The notes under the pieces were generated by a model that saw only the letters and a list, made by a program, of their open reading frames with translations, did no database searches and had not been told where the DNA came from. Shown here piece by piece: positions 28,301-36,003 of a stretch of 64,000 nt of DNA; the first letter of the stretch is position 1; each line of letters starts with the position of its first letter. Both the position numbers and the translations under genes were made by a program. This DNA comes from Flavobacterium taihuense (GTDB taxonomy: Bacteria > Bacteroidota > Bacteroidia > Flavobacteriales > Flavobacteriaceae): NCBI RefSeq assembly GCF_019351435.1, contig NZ_JAHWYN010000009.1, positions 1-64,000 of the forward strand, in the 5' to 3' direction.

Positions 28301-29430
28301 TTTACAACTGTTGGTGAAGCTCCTGAACAAAATGACTGAGCCGCTGTTCCGGTTGGTGCTACTGGCGTGGTATTTACTGTTGCGGTTACATCAAATCTTG
28401 AAGTACTCTCACAACCGCTTACCGTTTGAGTGGCAAAATAATGTGTTCCATTTACCAATGCTGTGGTTGTAGCCAATGCACTTCCACCACTTGATGTAGT
28501 GTACCACTTAATAGCTGTACCTGTTGCTGCTAAATTTGCAACTGTTGGTGAAGATCCCGAACAAAAAGATTGTGCTGCTGTTCCTGTTGGAGCTGCTGGT
28601 GCTGGTGTAACTGTTATTGCTATTTCAGACGTAACTGCAGTACACGTACTTTTTATTTTCAATCTATAATAGGTCGTTTGAGATAACGTTGAAGAAAAAG
28701 TATAAGTTGCACTAGTTCCATTTGGGCTAATATCAGTAAAACCACCGCCAGAAGTTGTAGAGCTTTGCCATTGGTAGGTTGGTGAAGAAGCCGATGTACT
28801 ACTAGTTAACACCGAAGGTGTTGAATTTGAGCAAATAGTTTGATTGCTTGAAATAGAGCCTGTAAAATTACACAAGTTACCACCTGAACATGGACCTGTG
28901 GAACAATCACCAGTTGAACCAAAAATAATACCAGGTTGTCCATTATTGGCAGTTGTAATTGATCCTGTTGTATTTAACGTACCCGAACCGCTAATTACTG
29001 AACCTTGCCCTCCAGTAACATTCCCATTAACACTTACGGCGCCATCAAATACAATACCCGCACTATTATTGCTGTTATTCATTAAACCATAAACTATCAA
29101 AGTAGCACCAGATTTAACATTGACATTAGAACCATTTTGAAAGTCTACCACTTGTGTTGTAGCGGTATTAGCAACAACACCAACTGTTAACGTAAAAGGA
29201 GAATTAATAATAAGAGTTCCACCGGTATTAACTGTGATTGAATTTATTTGAGCATCACTATTGATCGTAAATGTCCCTCCATTTTGAACAACAATATCAG
29301 CACCCGCATAAGTTGCACTATAAGTCACGGCGGAATTAATATTAAAATTGGCAGCATTTACAATACCTGAAAAAACAAAAAACAAAAATATAAATAGATT
29401 CAATTTGGTTTTAAGTAAATTTTTTTTCAT
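25336..29430 (-). CDS. T9SS type C secreted protein with six Ig_7 repeats (array member 3)
   Basis: 1,364 residues. Signal peptide MKKNLLKTKLNLFIFLFFVF then a beta-repeat region to about 175, one Ig-like domain (about 190-270), six nearly identical Ig_7 domains (about 272-743), one SprB-like repeat, the shared module (about 810-1285) and a type C T9SS signal. No enzymatic motif. The C-terminal part differs from array member 2 at only scattered residues (for example ENVDIEGCSC versus ENVDIRGCSC). Likely a surface stalk or adhesin. The start is supported by a shared leader ending in ACCCCCAAACTCT before ATG. Confidence 0.85.
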   Translation of the reverse strand: MKKNLLKTKLNLFIFLFFVFSGIVNAANFNINSAVTYSATYAGADIVVQNGGTFTINSDAQINSITVNTGGTLIINSPFTLTVGVVANTATTQVVDFQNGSNVNVKSGATLIVYGLMNNSNNSAGIVFDGAVSVNGNVTGGQGSVISGSGTLNTTGSITTANNGQPGIIFGSTGDCSTGPCSGGNLCNFTGSISSNQTICSNSTPSVLTSSTSASSPTYQWQSSTTSGGGFTDISPNGTSATYTFSSTLSQTTYYRLKIKSTCTAVTSEIAITVTPAPAAPTGTAAQSFCSGSSPTVANLAATGTAIKWYTTSSGGSALATTTALVNGTHYFATQTVSGCESTSRFDVTATVNTTPVAPTGTAAQSFCSGASPTVVNLAATGTAVQWYTASSGGSALATTTALVNGTHYFATQTVSGCESTSRFDVTATVNTTPVAPTGTAAQSFCSGASPTVANLAATGTAVQWYAALSGGSPLATTTTLVNGTHYFATQTISGCESTSRFDVTATVNTTPAAPTGTAAQSFCSGASPTVANLAATGTAIKWYTASSGGSALATTTALVNGTHYFATQTISGCESTSRFDVTATVNTTPAAPTGTAAQSFCSGASPTVANLAATGTAIKWYTASSGGSALATTTALVNGTHYFATQTVSGCESTSRFDVTATVNTTSSAPTGTAAQSFCSGALPTVANLAATGTAVQWYAALSGGSPLATTTALVNGTHYFATQTVTGCESTSRFDVTATVNTTPASPMASATSQPTCALSTGTITVSSPIGLNYSIDGVDYSNSDGIFSGLAVGSYTVMARNGSCISPASAPISINAPITNTWNGAKWSKTNSAVPPTIDDIVVFNGNYSENVDIEGCSCQVNAGFTVTIPSGKTMTITNAVTNGGTLIFENNASLVQLDDAAVNTGSITYRRISAPMKNFDFTYWSSPVKDQILNVLSPNTFWDKYYSYANNKWVTENGNNKMNDAGKGFIIRVPKPNSTYPNGKDYWTGTTYSQPVEFTGVPYNGVISVPVLAGQNNLIGNPYPSAVDAETFMEDNASVIYGGLYFWTHNSAPTQTGTVYSYASSDYAVFTLLGSTGVAGIAAPVGQIASGQSFFVGSKIAGNFVFNNGMRISDPGSNSQFFKITKTKKTVKKEKNRVWLNLSNAGGAFKQLLVGYMDGATNGLDNLYDGVSFSGNSYVDFYSINNEKTLTIQGRALPFDKTDEVPLGYKATIDGAFEISIDKVDGALANQAVYIEDKVANVIYNLKNGPYSFTTLKGTFNDRFVLRYADKTTLGTDSFDTSGKSVIVSVKNHQIKINSFEETIAAVMVYDLKGSLIYENSKVSKNDFIAENLTASDQFLIVLIQLENGKWVTQEIIFQN
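27200..28615 (-). repeat. Six tandem 234-bp Ig_7 coding repeats
   Basis: Blocks begin at 27200, 27434, 27668 and every 234 bp after, in frame (78 aa), each with FCSGASPTVANLAATGTA, WYxxxSGGSxLATTT and GCESTSRFDVTATVN. Near-identity implies recent expansion or exchange between copies. Confidence 0.92.
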
Positions 29431-29548
29431 AGAGTTTGGGGGTATTTGGGGGTATTCTAATTATGACGAAAAAATATTGAATATTATACGCATTTAAAAA
29501 ATGAAAAAATATTTTTTGCCTATTTTTTTTATGGCGAGGCTGAAAAAC

Positions 29549-29572
29549 ACGTATTTTTACGTGGCAAAATTA
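29549..29572 (-). promoter_or_regulatory. Candidate promoter with conserved palindrome, array member 3
   Basis: Minus strand TAATTTTG (29572-29565), then two bases, then ACGTAAAAATACGT (29562-29549). Same arrangement as at 25154-25177. Confidence 0.55.
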
Positions 29573-30044
29573 AACATTAAAAATTATTTTCCTTTAAGAA
29601 ATTCCAAAAACGCACTTAAACTTTAGTTAAATAACTGAATTTCATTGATTTTCAATATTATTTGAAATTATAAACTTACAAAAATGATTTTATCTTGAAT
29701 CCATAAAATAAAATTAACGAGAAATCGTACTTAATTATTTTTCGAGAATGAGAAATGAGATTTGCAACACTTTACCAATCAAAAAAATAAAATGCTTTTT
29801 AGCACTCAAAAACTTGAACACATCTAATTTAAATAAATTAAATTAGATCTAAACATTTTTTATCGATTAAAAACATTACTTATAAATATAAATAGTATTT
29901 ATCTTAATAAAAAAATAAAAGCCTAAACATAAAAACATAAAGAAGGCGCTTAATTTTTTTATAACAAACTATACAATTTCGTTGCATGCTGGTTTTTTTG
30001 GAGGGAATATTGAGCAAATGATAAAAAAATAGTAAACCAAAAAA

Positions 30045-30076
30045 AAACTGCTCAAATATTACAATTCGAACAGTTT
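30045..30076 (-). terminator. Terminator of array member 4
   Basis: AAACTGCTCAAA (30045-30056) pairs with TTCGAACAGTTT (30065-30076) with two G-U pairs, 8-base loop, and T-run on the minus strand. Confidence 0.75.
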
Positions 30077-30096
30077 TTAAAAAGATTTCAGTTCCT

Positions 30097-33000
30097 TTAT
30101 TCACTAAATATGATTTCTTTGGTAACCCATTCTTCATTAGCTAATTGAACCAAAACAACTAGAAATTGTTCACTGAAATTAAATTCAGGAATAGTAAATT
30201 CTTTGTCATTTACATTTTCTTTTTTGTAAAGTAGTCTTCCATTCAAATCATAAACCATCACTTTGTCCAAAATTTCATAGGAGGAATTAATATTTATTTG
30301 ATGTTTTTTAACAGAAACGAGTAGAGACTGATTAACTAAATCAGACTTATTAGTACTTAATACATTTTTCTTAAGATTGTTATCAATATAACGCAAGACA
30401 AAACGATCATTAAAAATACCTATAGCAGTAGAAAAAGAATAAGACCTTTTTTTAAGATCTACAATATCCCCTGTAACTTTGTCTTCGATAAATATATTTT
30501 GATCTACCAAAGCACCATCTACTTTATCAATACTAATTTCAAAAATTCCTGCTATACTTGTTTTATAACCTAGTGGAACCTCATCTGTTTGATCAAAAGG
30601 CAAAGCGCGACCTTGTATTGTAAGCATCTTTTCATTATCAACACTGTAAAAGTCTACATAGGAATTCCCATTAAAACTAATACCATCATACAAATTATCT
30701 AAACCATTTGTAGCTCCTGCTATATAACCAACCAATAATTGCTTGAAAACACCTCCTGAATTCGTTAAGTTCAACCAAACTCTATTTTTTTCTATTTTTG
30801 CTGCTCTTTTAGTTTTGTTCATTTTGAAAAATTGACTGTTAGATCCAGCGGCAGAAATACGCATAGCATTATTAAATACAAAATTTCCCGCAATTTTACT
30901 GCCTACAAAAAAGGACTGACCTGATGCTATTTGTCCAGATGGAGCGGAACCTCCCGTTGTTGCTGCAGTACCGCCAGATATATTAAAAACAGCATAATCA
31001 TTCGAGGCATAACTATAAACCGTTCCAGTTTGTGTTGGAGCCGAATTGTGTGTCCAAAAATACAAAGCTCCATATATCACTGAAGCATTATCTTCCATAA
31101 ACGTTTCAGCATCAACAGCAGATGGATATGGATTCCCAATTAAATTATTCTGTCCTGCTAGCACCGGAACCGAAACAATACCGTTGTTCGGCACTCCCAC
31201 AAACTTTACAGGTTGCGAATAAGTAGTACCAGTCCAATATTCCCCGTTGGGATAAGTAACATTAGGCTTTGGAACTCGAATGATAAACCCTTTACCAGCA
31301 GGATTCATTTTATTATTTCCGTTTTCGGTTACCCATTTGTTACTAGCATAACTATAATACTTATCCCAAAAAGTATTGGGCGACAAAATATTCAAAACTT
31401 GATCTTTTACCGGTGATGACCAATAGGTAAAATCAAAATTTTTCATTGGAGCAGAAATTCGTTTATAGATAATAGTACCCGTATTGATCGCATTATCATT
31501 TACCTGAACTAAACTTGCATTGTTCTCGAAAGTTAAGGTAGCTGTTCCTAAAACATCCAATCCATTCTCGAGCTTTAAAATAGCAGTGTCATTTAATCCT
31601 CCCGGAGTTCCAACTACTACATTTACTCCTGAATTAATCTGACAAGAACAAGCATCTAGTTCTGTAGTTATTGAATAATTGCTTGCAAAAATTGCTTTTC
31701 TATTATTAGAAGCACTAGGAACTCCATTGCTCCATGATCCACTACTGTACGTTGTAGTAGGAAGCGAAACCACTATAGCGCTTGAATAGCCGCTTGAGCC
31801 GCAACTATTTACCGCCTGAAGACGAACATAAAAAGTTGAAGACGTCGTCAATCCAGTCACATTTTCGGAGAGTACATTCCCAAGATCTTTATTATTATAT
31901 AGTGGCAAAATAGTGGAAAATGCTGCGTCTGTAGCCACATCAATATAATATTTTGTTGCACTGGAAGAGGCAGACCAATTGGCATAAAAAGAAGTTGCCG
32001 AACAAACAAGACTTAATGTAGAAGGAACCAAAGGTATCGATGGGGCTCCTACAGTTACAGTTACAGCAACATCAAATCTAGAGGCACTTTCACAACCATT
32101 TACCGTTTGACTTGCATAATAATGATTCCCATTTACCAAAGCTGTAGACGTTGTTAAAACAGTGCCACCACTCGATACTGCATACCACAAAATTCCAGAA
32201 CCCGTTGCGCTTAAACTAGCAACAGTAGTTGAAGGATCTGAACAAAATGATTGCGAGGCTATGCCGGTTGGAGGTAAAGGCAAAGCATTAACGGTTACTA
32301 CTGTTCCCAATGATGATAAACTCTGACAACCATTTGCATTAGTCACCATTACAGTATAATTACCTGCTACTGTAGGAGTAATACTTTGGGTAACTTCACC
32401 AGTAGACCACAAATAACTGCTTGCTACACTAGATGTCAACACAACACTACCTCCTTCACAAAAAGTTGTAGAACTACCTGCAGTAATTAATGGAGTAGTT
32501 GGTTTTGCATTAACAATTACATTAATACTTTCAAAATTGGAATATGGATTCCCATTATAAATTACATTACAGGTAAGTTTAGCCACATAAGTTCCTGCTA
32601 TAGCATTTGTTATTATAGGATTTTGAACACTTGTAGTTGTAGTAATGTTATTTGGGTCTTTAATTGACCACGTATATGTAACAGTAACACCTGAAACACC
32701 AGTAGAATTTCCAACTAAATTAATGGTTTCTCCTTCACAAATGGGAGAATTTGAAGTAGCAATGGCATTTAAGGAACCTCCTCCATTCATAACCTCTATA
32801 AAGGTAAGTCCCGTAGATCCACCACCATTACAATATGCATATGTATCTGTACCAATGTAAATGTCTTGATTATGATTACAATCCCCTATAAGTCCAAAAT
32901 AATCGGGATTTGGAGTAGCGTCTGTAGTTACCTGTAAAATAGCATTAGCGGGCAATTTCAAATTAACCTTGTTAATAAATGTAATAGTCCCTAATAATGG

Positions 33001-33360
33001 AGTAACAACAATAGACGTTGTATTAAAATTGTAATCCGTACCAGTGCCTCCAGTATTTACTCCTGTTAACACTAAAGACCCACTTATAGTAATAGTGCCC
33101 ATAGGCTGGGTGGCGATCCCCGAGGTACCGATATTTATAGTACTACCATTTTGGATAAGCACAGCACCCGTCCCTGTATACTGTCCTGGATATCCTTCAA
33201 GAACCGTTGGTGTAACCCAAACTGAACCATTATAATACAGCCAACTAGAAAGAGTAGTCCAATTTCCAGTACCTACTGATTTAAAATCACCTATATTTTG
33301 AGAAAAGACCGCATTTTGAATTAAAACAGAAAAGAATATAAAAAGTAGATTTTTTTTCAT
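30097..33360 (-). CDS. T9SS type C secreted protein with PKD/Ig/FN3 domains (array member 4)
   Basis: 1,087 residues from the MKKNLLF methionine at 33360, chosen because the sister genes start the same way; an upstream ATG at 33369 adds MDI. Signal peptide 1-21, N-terminal beta region to about 175, PKD-like domain about 190-280 (VTYTWSIKDPNN), Ig-like about 280-356, one Ig_7 about 357-440, FN3-like about 440-537, the shared module (ACSCQINSG ... NLIGNPYPSAVDA ... KQLLVGYIAGATN) and a type C T9SS signal ending VTKEIIFSE. Binding or structural surface role inferred. Confidence 0.85.
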   Translation of the reverse strand: MKKNLLFIFFSVLIQNAVFSQNIGDFKSVGTGNWTTLSSWLYYNGSVWVTPTVLEGYPGQYTGTGAVLIQNGSTINIGTSGIATQPMGTITISGSLVLTGVNTGGTGTDYNFNTTSIVVTPLLGTITFINKVNLKLPANAILQVTTDATPNPDYFGLIGDCNHNQDIYIGTDTYAYCNGGGSTGLTFIEVMNGGGSLNAIATSNSPICEGETINLVGNSTGVSGVTVTYTWSIKDPNNITTTTSVQNPIITNAIAGTYVAKLTCNVIYNGNPYSNFESINVIVNAKPTTPLITAGSSTTFCEGGSVVLTSSVASSYLWSTGEVTQSITPTVAGNYTVMVTNANGCQSLSSLGTVVTVNALPLPPTGIASQSFCSDPSTTVASLSATGSGILWYAVSSGGTVLTTSTALVNGNHYYASQTVNGCESASRFDVAVTVTVGAPSIPLVPSTLSLVCSATSFYANWSASSSATKYYIDVATDAAFSTILPLYNNKDLGNVLSENVTGLTTSSTFYVRLQAVNSCGSSGYSSAIVVSLPTTTYSSGSWSNGVPSASNNRKAIFASNYSITTELDACSCQINSGVNVVVGTPGGLNDTAILKLENGLDVLGTATLTFENNASLVQVNDNAINTGTIIYKRISAPMKNFDFTYWSSPVKDQVLNILSPNTFWDKYYSYASNKWVTENGNNKMNPAGKGFIIRVPKPNVTYPNGEYWTGTTYSQPVKFVGVPNNGIVSVPVLAGQNNLIGNPYPSAVDAETFMEDNASVIYGALYFWTHNSAPTQTGTVYSYASNDYAVFNISGGTAATTGGSAPSGQIASGQSFFVGSKIAGNFVFNNAMRISAAGSNSQFFKMNKTKRAAKIEKNRVWLNLTNSGGVFKQLLVGYIAGATNGLDNLYDGISFNGNSYVDFYSVDNEKMLTIQGRALPFDQTDEVPLGYKTSIAGIFEISIDKVDGALVDQNIFIEDKVTGDIVDLKKRSYSFSTAIGIFNDRFVLRYIDNNLKKNVLSTNKSDLVNQSLLVSVKKHQININSSYEILDKVMVYDLNGRLLYKKENVNDKEFTIPEFNFSEQFLVVLVQLANEEWVTKEIIFSE

Positions 33361-33369
33361 GATATCCAA

Positions 33370-34109
33370 TTATTAAAAATTAAAACATCTATTTTACAAA
33401 TCATTACAAACAAAACTTGTATTAAAGTTATGCCTTCTTATCAAAAATCAATAATTAAATCGTCAAAACACTTTTATATTCGCTAAAAAACAAAACATCT
33501 GATTATCAGCAATTTGTGTTGTGTAAAAAAGAAAGAAATTGATTTCGAAATAGAAATACAGCTGTAAGAATATATCGTTTTAAGTATCTATAAAGTACAA
33601 TAAATACTAAACCTATTTCTGTGTCCAAGAAATTGTAAACTCCAAATCATTGAAAATATTTTTTGATTAGCAATTGCGCTTTCGGAGTACTCATTATAAA
33701 CAGACTTCCTATATGTTTTTAATAGTAAGAAGCTAAATATAAACGACATAAGGTCACTTTTCTTTAAAACAAAAAATCATATATTCTTATGTATCGCCTA
33801 GGATAAATCGTGTATTGAAAAATGCCAACTCTAATTGTAAAATCCATATCTAAAATTTAATTAATAAGAAATAAACGAAAATATTGCAAATTGCATTAAG
33901 CGCATTTTGAAAGTAGCATTACAGGCAGTAAATACCTCACCAAGCATTGAAAACTAGTAATTACTGATGGAAATAAAAATGTAGTGAATCAATCAAAACT
34001 TGATTAATTATTGGTTTAAAAGAAATTAATATCAAAAAAATGTTGATCGCAAAAAAAATCCCATCTTGAACTAACAAGATGGGATTTTTAAAACCTTTAT
34101 ATTATTCTA
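33370..34109. other. Long intergenic region upstream of array member 4
   Basis: 740 AT-rich bases. It contains the terminator of member 5 (34054-34089). I found no strict -7 match, no gene and no repeat shared clearly with the other upstream regions. Confidence 0.4.
34054..34089 (-). terminator. Terminator of array member 5
   Basis: AAAAATCCCATCTTG (34054-34068) pairs with CAAGATGGGATTTTT (34075-34089), 15-bp perfect stem. Confidence 0.92.
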
Positions 34110-35504
34110 TTACCTAAAAACAATTTTGTTAACTGACCATTTCTCATTTTTAACTTGCGTTTTGACCACCAAAACTTTATTAGCTGTTTCTAAATTTTGA
34201 ATAACAAATTCGACACTATTGATAGCTCTCATTTCATAAAGTAACGTTCCTTTCAAATCATATACCATCACAATTTGAATCATTCCATCAAAAGAATTCA
34301 CTTTTATTTGACGATTATTGACAGAAACTATTACTGCCTTCCCATTTTTATCCAAATTTCCGTGAGGAACTGCAACTATTGGAGTGGATACAACAGGTTC
34401 ATCAACAATTGGAACTACTACTGGATCGGTTACCACTGGAACTGTTACAACAGGTTCATCAACAATTGGAACTGCTACTGGATCGGTTACCACTGGAACT
34501 GTTACAACAGGTTCATCAGCAATTGGAACTACTACTGGATCGGTTACCACTGGAACTGTTACAACAGGTTCATCAGCAATTGGAACTACTACTGGATCGG
34601 TCACAACTGGATCAGTTACTACTGGTTCATCAACAATTGGAACTACTACTGGATCGGTTACCACTGGAACTGTTACAACAGGTTCATCAACAATTGGAAC
34701 TACTATTGGATCGGTCACAACTGGATCAGTTACTACTGGATCATCAACAATTGGAACTACTATTGGATCGGTCACAACTGGATCAGTTACTACTGGCTCA
34801 TCAACAACTGGATTACTAACAACTGGCTCCGTCACAACAGGCTCATCGACAACAGGTAATGTTGGAGCAACCGTTTTATCAACATAAACTAATACAAAAC
34901 GGTCGTCAAACCTTCCTTGCAAAGTTGTGAAACTATAAGAACCGTTTTTCAAATTATGGCATGTACCCGTAGTTTTATCAACAATAAATACATCCTGATT
35001 GATAAAAAGACCATCAACATGATCAATGCTGATTTGAAAAGTACCCTCTATTATAGTTCTATAACCTAATGGCACTTCATCTGTATTTAAAAATGGTAAG
35101 GCTCTCCCCTGAATGGTAAGATTTTTTCCGTCATTGATGCTGTAAAAATCAGCATACATATTTGCATCATAGCTAATACCATCATACAAATCATCCCACC
35201 CATTTGTAGCTCCTGTAATATAACCAACCAATAATTGTTTAAAAACGCCTCCTGCATTAGTTAAATTTAACCAAACTCTATGTTTTTCTCTTATTGTAGT
35301 TTTTTTGGCGCTCTCAATCTTGAAAGACTGTTTATTAAAGATGAATACACCATCGATAATTGGTGCATAAGCAGGAGTATGAACATTATTAAACGAAATA
35401 GCATTCCCTTGTATCGTTTTTAAGGTATGAGTGCTTAGCTCATTCCCGAAGGACATTTGTGAAATCAAAAAGAGTCCATTAATTAAAAGTAGAATTGTTT
35501 TCAT
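34110..35504 (-). CDS. Short T9SS type C protein with Val/Pro-rich repeat linker (array member 5)
   Basis: 464 residues, the smallest array member. Signal peptide MKTILLLINGLFLISQMSFG; then only the second half of the shared module (about 60-205: VWLNLTNAGGVFKQLLVGY, NLTIQGRALPFLNTDEVPL, DDRFVLVYVDKT), a linker at about 211-377 made of PVVTDPVVVPIVDEPVVT units, and the C-terminal signal (about 378-464, MVYDLKGTLLYEM ... KIVFR). It lacks the CSCQ/YWSSPVK/NLIGNPYPSA half that all sisters have. May be a cell-wall-spacer form or a decayed member; intact reading frame argues against a pseudogene. Confidence 0.82.
   Translation of the reverse strand: MKTILLLINGLFLISQMSFGNELSTHTLKTIQGNAISFNNVHTPAYAPIIDGVFIFNKQSFKIESAKKTTIREKHRVWLNLTNAGGVFKQLLVGYITGATNGWDDLYDGISYDANMYADFYSINDGKNLTIQGRALPFLNTDEVPLGYRTIIEGTFQISIDHVDGLFINQDVFIVDKTTGTCHNLKNGSYSFTTLQGRFDDRFVLVYVDKTVAPTLPVVDEPVVTEPVVSNPVVDEPVVTDPVVTDPIVVPIVDDPVVTDPVVTDPIVVPIVDEPVVTVPVVTDPVVVPIVDEPVVTDPVVTDPVVVPIADEPVVTVPVVTDPVVVPIADEPVVTVPVVTDPVAVPIVDEPVVTVPVVTDPVVVPIVDEPVVSTPIVAVPHGNLDKNGKAVIVSVNNRQIKVNSFDGMIQIVMVYDLKGTLLYEMRAINSVEFVIQNLETANKVLVVKTQVKNEKWSVNKIVFR
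34372..34872 (-). repeat. 57-bp tandem coding repeat (Val/Pro/Asp linker)
   Basis: GGATCGGT recurs at 34423 and 34480 and onward with a 57-bp period (19 aa). Units drift to shorter forms at the 34700-34870 end. Open in several frames because of the repeat, which explains the long plus-strand open frames here. Confidence 0.9.
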
Positions 35505-36003
35505 TTGAGTAAAGTATTAGATATTATATTCACTATTGAGTTTGTAATAAGCTTATTGATATTCAAAAAAAAAAAGAGTGATGAGATTTATAACTATACT
35601 CAAATCACATAATATCATCCATTATATTCTAATCAATATTGAAATTATATGGCTGAACATTTCATTTAATCTTCCCAGCTACTATTAATAAATTAGAGTA
35701 ATCCAAATGACTAATAGCCTAGTTATGGTAACCTAAAAAATGTTTTTATCTTACTTTATCAACAAAAGCTAACCAATTGGTTTTAAGCATTAAATACATT
35801 TTCATAACTAAATCAAATTTATAAAATGAAATCGAATAAATCGAATAAAAGCACATTTTATCGATGAATTACATCAAAAAATAAAAATTATAAAATTTTA
35901 ACTACAAATAATAACATAAAACAAAAAAACGTAATAAAATTATTCATATCAACAAAAAAAACGTCTTGTTGTCAAGACGTTTTTTATAAAATTAAAAAAT
36001 TTA
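35505..36003. other. Intergenic region upstream of array member 5
   Basis: 499 AT-rich bases. The part next to the start resembles the region just upstream of member 6 (GTATTA...TTATATTCACT...TTGA). A distal part has TTAAGCAT (35783-35790) and CACATTTTATCGAT (35852-35865), matching 41169-41176 and 41239-41252 with nearly the same spacing. TAAATTTG on the minus strand at 35821-35814 is a possible -7 box. Terminator of member 6 at 35956-35985. Confidence 0.5.
35956..35985 (-). terminator. Terminator of array member 6
   Basis: AAAAAACGTCTTG (35956-35968) pairs with CAAGACGTTTTTT (35973-35985), loop TTGT. Confidence 0.93.

Larger units (their letters stand above)
29431..30096. other. Long intergenic region upstream of array member 3
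   Basis: 666 AT-rich bases between two minus-strand array genes. Holds the promoter region of member 3 (29549-29572), an ACATTTTTTATCGATTAAA tract (29853-29871) also seen upstream of other members, and the terminator of member 4 (30045-30076). No credible gene; a small open frame at 29904-30137 is low-complexity and runs into the next gene. Confidence 0.6.

Noticed and set aside
27200..28615. Possible CRISPR-like regular repeats
   Set aside because: The period is 234 bp with no short unique spacers, and the repeats are in-frame protein domains.
29904..30137. 77-aa minus-strand open frame
   Set aside because: Low-complexity, overlaps a terminator and the end of the next gene; no promoter or recognisable domain.
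34275..34887. Three long plus-strand open frames over the 57-bp repeat
   Set aside because: The repeat period is a multiple of three with no stops in several frames; the real gene is on the minus strand with signal peptide and sorting domain.
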